Part shown: positions 60,601 through 64,000 of the stretch, piece by piece
Layout of the letters: every line of letters starts with the position of its first letter
Position numbering within the stretch: position 1 is the first letter of the stretch
Source: CAYSXY01 sp964435165
GTDB lineage: Bacteria; Pseudomonadota; Alphaproteobacteria; Rickettsiales; RI-342
NCBI GenBank assembly: GCA_964435165.1
Contig: CAYSXY010000008.1
Span: 1-64,000 of the forward strand
Direction: 5' to 3'
Length of the DNA stretch: 64,000 nucleotides
Notes under the pieces: generated by a model
Told to the model about the DNA's origin: nothing
The model's database searches: none
Seen by the model: the letters and a program-made list of their open reading frames with translations, nothing else
Translations under genes and position numbers: made by a program

Positions 60601-62498
60601 TCAAGCATGATGCGGAAATCACGCACCCACACGCCTTCTTTTGTGCCCATCGGGGTAATGTGCGATGGAATTTCTTCCAGCACTTTAAGGCCCATATTCT
60701 CCAGCATGGGTAGAATATCCGACAAGGCAATCTGCCGACGCGGTGTGTAGAGTTTCAGATGAAAGATGTCTTTATCTTCGCCCTTTGCGCCGTCATACAG
60801 ATTAAGCGTTACTTCATCGCTGCGGAGCGCTTCTTCGATTTTGAAAATATCACTGATTGCCTGCTGAACGTTGTAGCGTGATTTATAACTGTCGGGGAAG
60901 GCCTTGCCATAGACACGAAAGGTTTTCTCGCCATGATTATCACCATACGTCTCCAGCAGGGCATCTAGCAGGCTGTCGGTCCAGGCGTTCACGACTTCCG
61001 CCAGGCGCCGGTTAAGTTTGTCCAGATCGACCGTGGGACGTTTGCCGCTTCCCAGTTTGACAATAATATGCAGGCGGGCCAGCGGTGAATCGGTTACCTG
61101 CGTGTAATAGGCGCTGATGGTACCACTGAACGCTTCGGCCAGTACATTCTGAATTTTGAAACGCATATCGGTGCTGAATCGCTCCCGCGGAACATAGATC
61201 AGGCAACTGGCAAACCGGCTGAAGCGATCCATACGGGCAAATATTTTGACCCGTGGGCGACTTTCGAGCGAGAGGATACCAAGGCTTGTTTCAAACAGCT
61301 CATCTTCGCTGATCTGAAACATTTCATCGCGTGGGTAGAATTCCAGAATCGTCGAGAGTGCTTTGCCGTCATGCCCATTTGGGCTGAATCCGGCGCGCAG
61401 GCGAATCTTATCGACTTTACGCCGGATGATGGGAATGTTACGCACGCTATCAAAATAGGCGAGCGAGGTGAACAGGCCAAGAAAGCGGCGTTCACCCACT
61501 ACCGTACCATCGCTGCCAAACTGTTTGACACTGACATAATCCATATGGATGGGGCGGTGGACGATCGAGCGGTAATTGGCTTTGGTGATTTCGGCGACGC
61601 CGGTATCACGCAAAAAGGCTTTCCACTGCGATGCCGGAATGGCCTGCAGACTTTTAGGCGTGAGGTCCAGATCGTCCAGTCGGAACAGGCCGAGTTCAGA
61701 TTTTGCAACCGTTTTGAGCACCTCATCGGCCTTAGCGTCGAGATCATATTCATAATCGACAACACCGAGAAAGACGAAGTGGTTATTTTGCATCCAGTGC
61801 AGAAAGTCGATGACTTCTGTCATATCCTCCAGCGTATAACGGCTGGGAACAGTGCGCAGATGCTGCACCGTCTCATCAACCCTGGCGGCCATGGATTGCC
61901 AGTCATTGACGCTCACCTCCACGGCGCGCATGACGCGCTCCAGGTCCTGTTGCAGTTTCGCCGCATCGGCTTCATCACCGGGTGTTGATATTTCGAAATC
62001 AATCAACGATTCCGGCGTAAAGGCATCCCTTTCAAATTCAGGCTGGCCATTTTTTAAGGTGCCAATCGCACTCAAGCTACCGCTGTTGTTACGCTGAACC
62101 GGCATGATGGGATGCAGGCAGCTGAAAATCACAAATCCTTGCCGGTTCAATTCGGCTGTGAGCGAATCTACCAGAAACGGCATATCGCGTTGCAGGGTTT
62201 GAATGATGGTGTGGTGAGAATTCCAGCCATCGCGCTTTTTCTCAGGTTGGAAGATGCGTAATTTGAAGCCTTCTTTTCGTTGCTGGATAAATGTCCAGCC
62301 GGATAAAGCACGCTGGCATGCCCGTTCAGGCTCGATTTGCTGGAGTTGAGCAACGGGCGTGTGTGCATAATATTGCCGGACAAATTGTGCGATATCCGGT
62401 GCTTTTTTTCCATCGCATTCATTCAGGAGTTTTTGCGGGATATGCGACACGACATCGTTGATGTAAGCCGTCATTTCGTCACGATATGCCTTGCTCAT
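57630..62498 (-). CDS. gdhB: NAD-specific glutamate dehydrogenase, large (GDH-180 class)
   Basis: NAD-dependent oxidative deaminase of glutamate to 2-oxoglutarate and ammonia. 1,622 residues, the size of the large bacterial class (about 1,600). The N-terminal ~700 residues contain ACT-like regulatory folds ([26 protein letters not shown]; ...[17 protein letters not shown]). The catalytic region around residues 820-1,150 has [52 protein letters not shown], then [40 protein letters not shown] and [12 protein letters not shown]. The C-terminus is helical. The ATG at 62498 has only a weak AGAGACG upstream. It runs opposite to purH and cysQ. Confidence 0.95.
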   Translation of the reverse strand: [1622 protein letters not shown]

Positions 62499-62800
62499 AT
62501 GGCGTCTCTACACTGTATACATGGATTGCAGACCTGCGCCTAGCTATAGCGATTTGGTTGCCAGCCGCAAAGCCTTTGTTATGCTGCGTTGCGCAACAAT
62601 GGATGATGGCAGGGAAAGGTAAAGAGATGATGCATATATAGTTATTTCAATTAATTTCTATACAGAAATCAATTGGCGCTCAAACGGCACTGGGCCTTAG
62701 GCGCCATGAGGCGTGACGCGCAGTCGCGCTTGCTAGCCATTCCAAATAATGCCTAAAGATAATTTGGAATGGCTATCGTATGTAGAAAGGTGACAATGTG
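62499..62800. repeat. Intergenic stretch with three-hairpin module, family B copy 2
   Basis: The first ~200 bases hold nothing recognisable beyond AT-rich sequence. The last part has CGCC/GGCG around ATGA (62702-62713), CGCG/CGCG with a CAGT loop (62717-62728), and a 14-bp perfect stem TAGCCATTCCAAAT / ATTTGGAATGGCTA (62734-62775) with a 14-nt loop. The stem ends about 10 nt before GAAAGGTGA, the ribosome-binding site of the cysQ-like gene. The layout (short GC stem, GCGxAGTCGCG-like stem, long stem, ribosome-binding site) parallels 39888-39960. Confidence 0.7.
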
Positions 62801-63586
62801 ATGGGAACGTTTCCGTGTTCGGTTGATAAGATTGGCGAATTGGCGGTAGAGGCCGGACAGCGTATCATGGACATTTATGCGTCTGACTATGCCGTGACGC
62901 ATAAGGAAGATCACAGTCCACTCACCGAGGCGGATATGGCAGCGCACCGGATTATCGAAGCGGGCCTGCAGCAGATTACGCCGGGCAGGTTGATTATTTC
63001 TGAAGAGAGTGAAGTCTTTCCTGATGTCGCGGACGAAGAGGCGTTCTGGTTAGTTGATCCATTGGATGGAACCAAAAGTTTTATCAGTCGTAGTGGCGAA
63101 TTTACGGTCAATATCGCCTATATCGTTGAACGGATACCCATCATGGGTGTGGTTTATGTGCCGGCTACGGCACGGCTGTATGGTGGCGTGGCTGGTGAAG
63201 GGGCTTTTCTAGAAGCAGACGGAAGTAGGCAAGAGATTCGCACCCGCTCTGTACCTGCAGAAGGATTGGAGGTGATGATTAGCAGTCGACACGCATTGCC
63301 GAAAACGCAGGCTTATTTGGATGAACTGGCACAGCCTGTTCAGCGGACAATACGTGCCTCAAGTTCACTTAAATTCTGTATCGTGGCTGAAGGACGGGCG
63401 GACTTATACCCGCGATTTGGCCCGACGATGGAATGGGATACCGCGGCTGGTCAGGCAGTGCTGGAGGCAGCAGGCGGCGCTGTGCTAATGGCGGATGGTC
63501 GCCCGTTCCGCTATGCGAAACCGGCTTTTCGCAATGATTATTTCATTGCTTGTGGTGACAGCTCAGCTCTAGCTCGCCGCGGCTGA
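62801..63586 (+). CDS. cysQ: 3'(2'),5'-bisphosphate nucleotidase CysQ (inositol monophosphatase family)
   Basis: Magnesium-dependent phosphatase that probably hydrolyses 3'-phosphoadenosine 5'-phosphate (PAP) from sulfate assimilation. 261 residues. Motifs: HKEDHSPLTEADMAAHRII (the D/E metal site), ISEESEVFPD, then WLVDPLDGTKSFISRSGEFTVNIAYI (the metal-binding WLVDPLDGTKxF, more CysQ-like than IMPase) and YPRFGPTMEWDTAAGQAVLEAAGG (the C-terminal WDxAAGxAxxxxAGG signature). GAAAGGTGA lies 7-8 nt before the ATG at 62801. Other IMPase-family substrates cannot be excluded. Confidence 0.9.
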   Translation: MGTFPCSVDKIGELAVEAGQRIMDIYASDYAVTHKEDHSPLTEADMAAHRIIEAGLQQITPGRLIISEESEVFPDVADEEAFWLVDPLDGTKSFISRSGEFTVNIAYIVERIPIMGVVYVPATARLYGGVAGEGAFLEADGSRQEIRTRSVPAEGLEVMISSRHALPKTQAYLDELAQPVQRTIRASSSLKFCIVAEGRADLYPRFGPTMEWDTAAGQAVLEAAGGAVLMADGRPFRYAKPAFRNDYFIACGDSSALARRG

Positions 63587-64000
63587 TGTTTGATTAGCGC
63601 CCGATGCGTCGGTAATGAATGCCTGTACTTTTTCAAAGGCGCGATTTTCGATCTGGCGGATGCGTTCACGCGAGACACTATATTGTTGGCTGAGTTCTTC
63701 GAGTGTGATGGCCGGGTCGTTCAGGCGGCGTTTGATAAAAATATCGCGCTCACGCTCTTTGAGTGATTGCATTGCGTCATGCAGCAGCGAGCGCCGGTGG
63801 CTGGTTTCCTGTTGCTCTACGGCCTGCACTTCCGGTGAATCTTCATCATCGGCCAGAAAGTCACCCCACTCATCGTCACTGTCATGGCTGACGGTGGCAT
63901 TCAGGCTCCGGTCATGCGCGATCATGCGGCGATTCATCGCCACCACTTCGGCTTCGCTCACATCCAGCTCGCCTGCAATTTCAGAGACTTCGTCCGGTGT
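63569..64000 (-). CDS. rpoH: RNA polymerase sigma-32 factor RpoH, C-terminal part (cut by window edge)
   Basis: Heat-shock sigma factor; only the last 143 codons lie in the window and the reading frame continues past 64000. The segment TPDEVSEIAGELDVSEAEVVAMNRRMIAHDRSLNATV is the end of sigma region 3, then LHDAMQSLKERERDIFIKRRLNDPAITLEELSQQYSVSRERIRQIENRAFEKVQAFI is region 4.2 with its helix-turn-helix, as in RpoH. MNRR..HD.SLN is characteristic of sigma-32. It converges on the cysQ gene with an 18-nt overlap. Truncation is from the window, not biological. Confidence 0.93.
   Translation of the reverse strand, partial: TPDEVSEIAGELDVSEAEVVAMNRRMIAHDRSLNATVSHDSDDEWGDFLADDEDSPEVQAVEQQETSHRRSLLHDAMQSLKERERDIFIKRRLNDPAITLEELSQQYSVSRERIRQIENRAFEKVQAFITDASGANQTSAAAS

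Overview
The window is a gene-dense bacterial chromosome segment of roughly 50-55 % GC by eye. It is almost certainly from an alphaproteobacterium. Supporting gene families are a ~1,600-residue NAD-glutamate dehydrogenase, HflK/HflC, RpoH, PhoB/PhoR, a DUF1285 gene, a DUF3035 lipoprotein, a MaeB-type malic enzyme and an Mrp-type ATPase. A complete lipid A/Kdo segment, MlaA/MlaC and LspA show a Gram-negative envelope. I cannot name the genus. About sixty protein genes are supported. I see no rRNA, tRNA, CRISPR array, transposase or phage gene.

Layout. 0-9.4 kb: tadA, ettA, a hypothetical gene, a GNAT acetyltransferase, mlaA-mlaC, a metF/AIM24-like/DUF1285 operon, a small membrane protein with cca, and phoB. 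9.5-17.2 kb: hflK-hflC-purD, mrp, a J-domain-like protein, and yifB-traX-like. 17.4-24 kb: an orphan sensor kinase, a family 2 glycosyltransferase, an AT-rich SIR2-like gene coupled to the end of mutS, and mutS. 24-33 kb: maeB, phoR, a LON-substrate-binding-domain protein, an exported redoxin, ubiD-like and pmbA. 33-39.8 kb: a lipid A/LPS operon (msbA-like, DUF374 acyltransferase, waaA, lpxK, lpxL-like, uppP) whose genes mostly overlap by 4-8 nt. 40-53 kb: murJ, then a run of ten tightly packed genes (caxA-like, secF, ribF, lspA, DUF3035 lipoprotein, two M16 peptidases, pgi, mutL, a WecA/MraY-type transferase). 53-57 kb: a WbpM/CapD-type epimerase/dehydratase, purH and a repeat-rich stretch holding a 100-N assembly gap. 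57.6-64 kb: the large glutamate dehydrogenase, a cysQ-like phosphatase, and the 3' part of rpoH cut by the window edge.

How the genes work together. Much of the window serves the envelope: lipid A assembly and export, undecaprenyl phosphate recycling (uppP), lipid II flipping (murJ), phospholipid trafficking (mlaA/mlaC), lipoprotein maturation (lspA), membrane protein quality control (hflKC), and surface sugar synthesis (GT2, WecA-like, CapD-like). Mismatch repair is split between mutS and mutL, and phosphate sensing between phoB and phoR.

Most unusual features. (1) A stand-alone, AT-rich SIR2-like gene that overlaps the mutS stop codon by 8 nt and resembles NAD-consuming defence effectors. 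(2) Several families of intergenic multi-hairpin elements: a 147-nt imperfect palindrome that begins at a stop codon, and similar three-hairpin modules placed just upstream of two ribosome-binding sites. (3) A repeat-bounded assembly gap. The core genes are otherwise ordinary.
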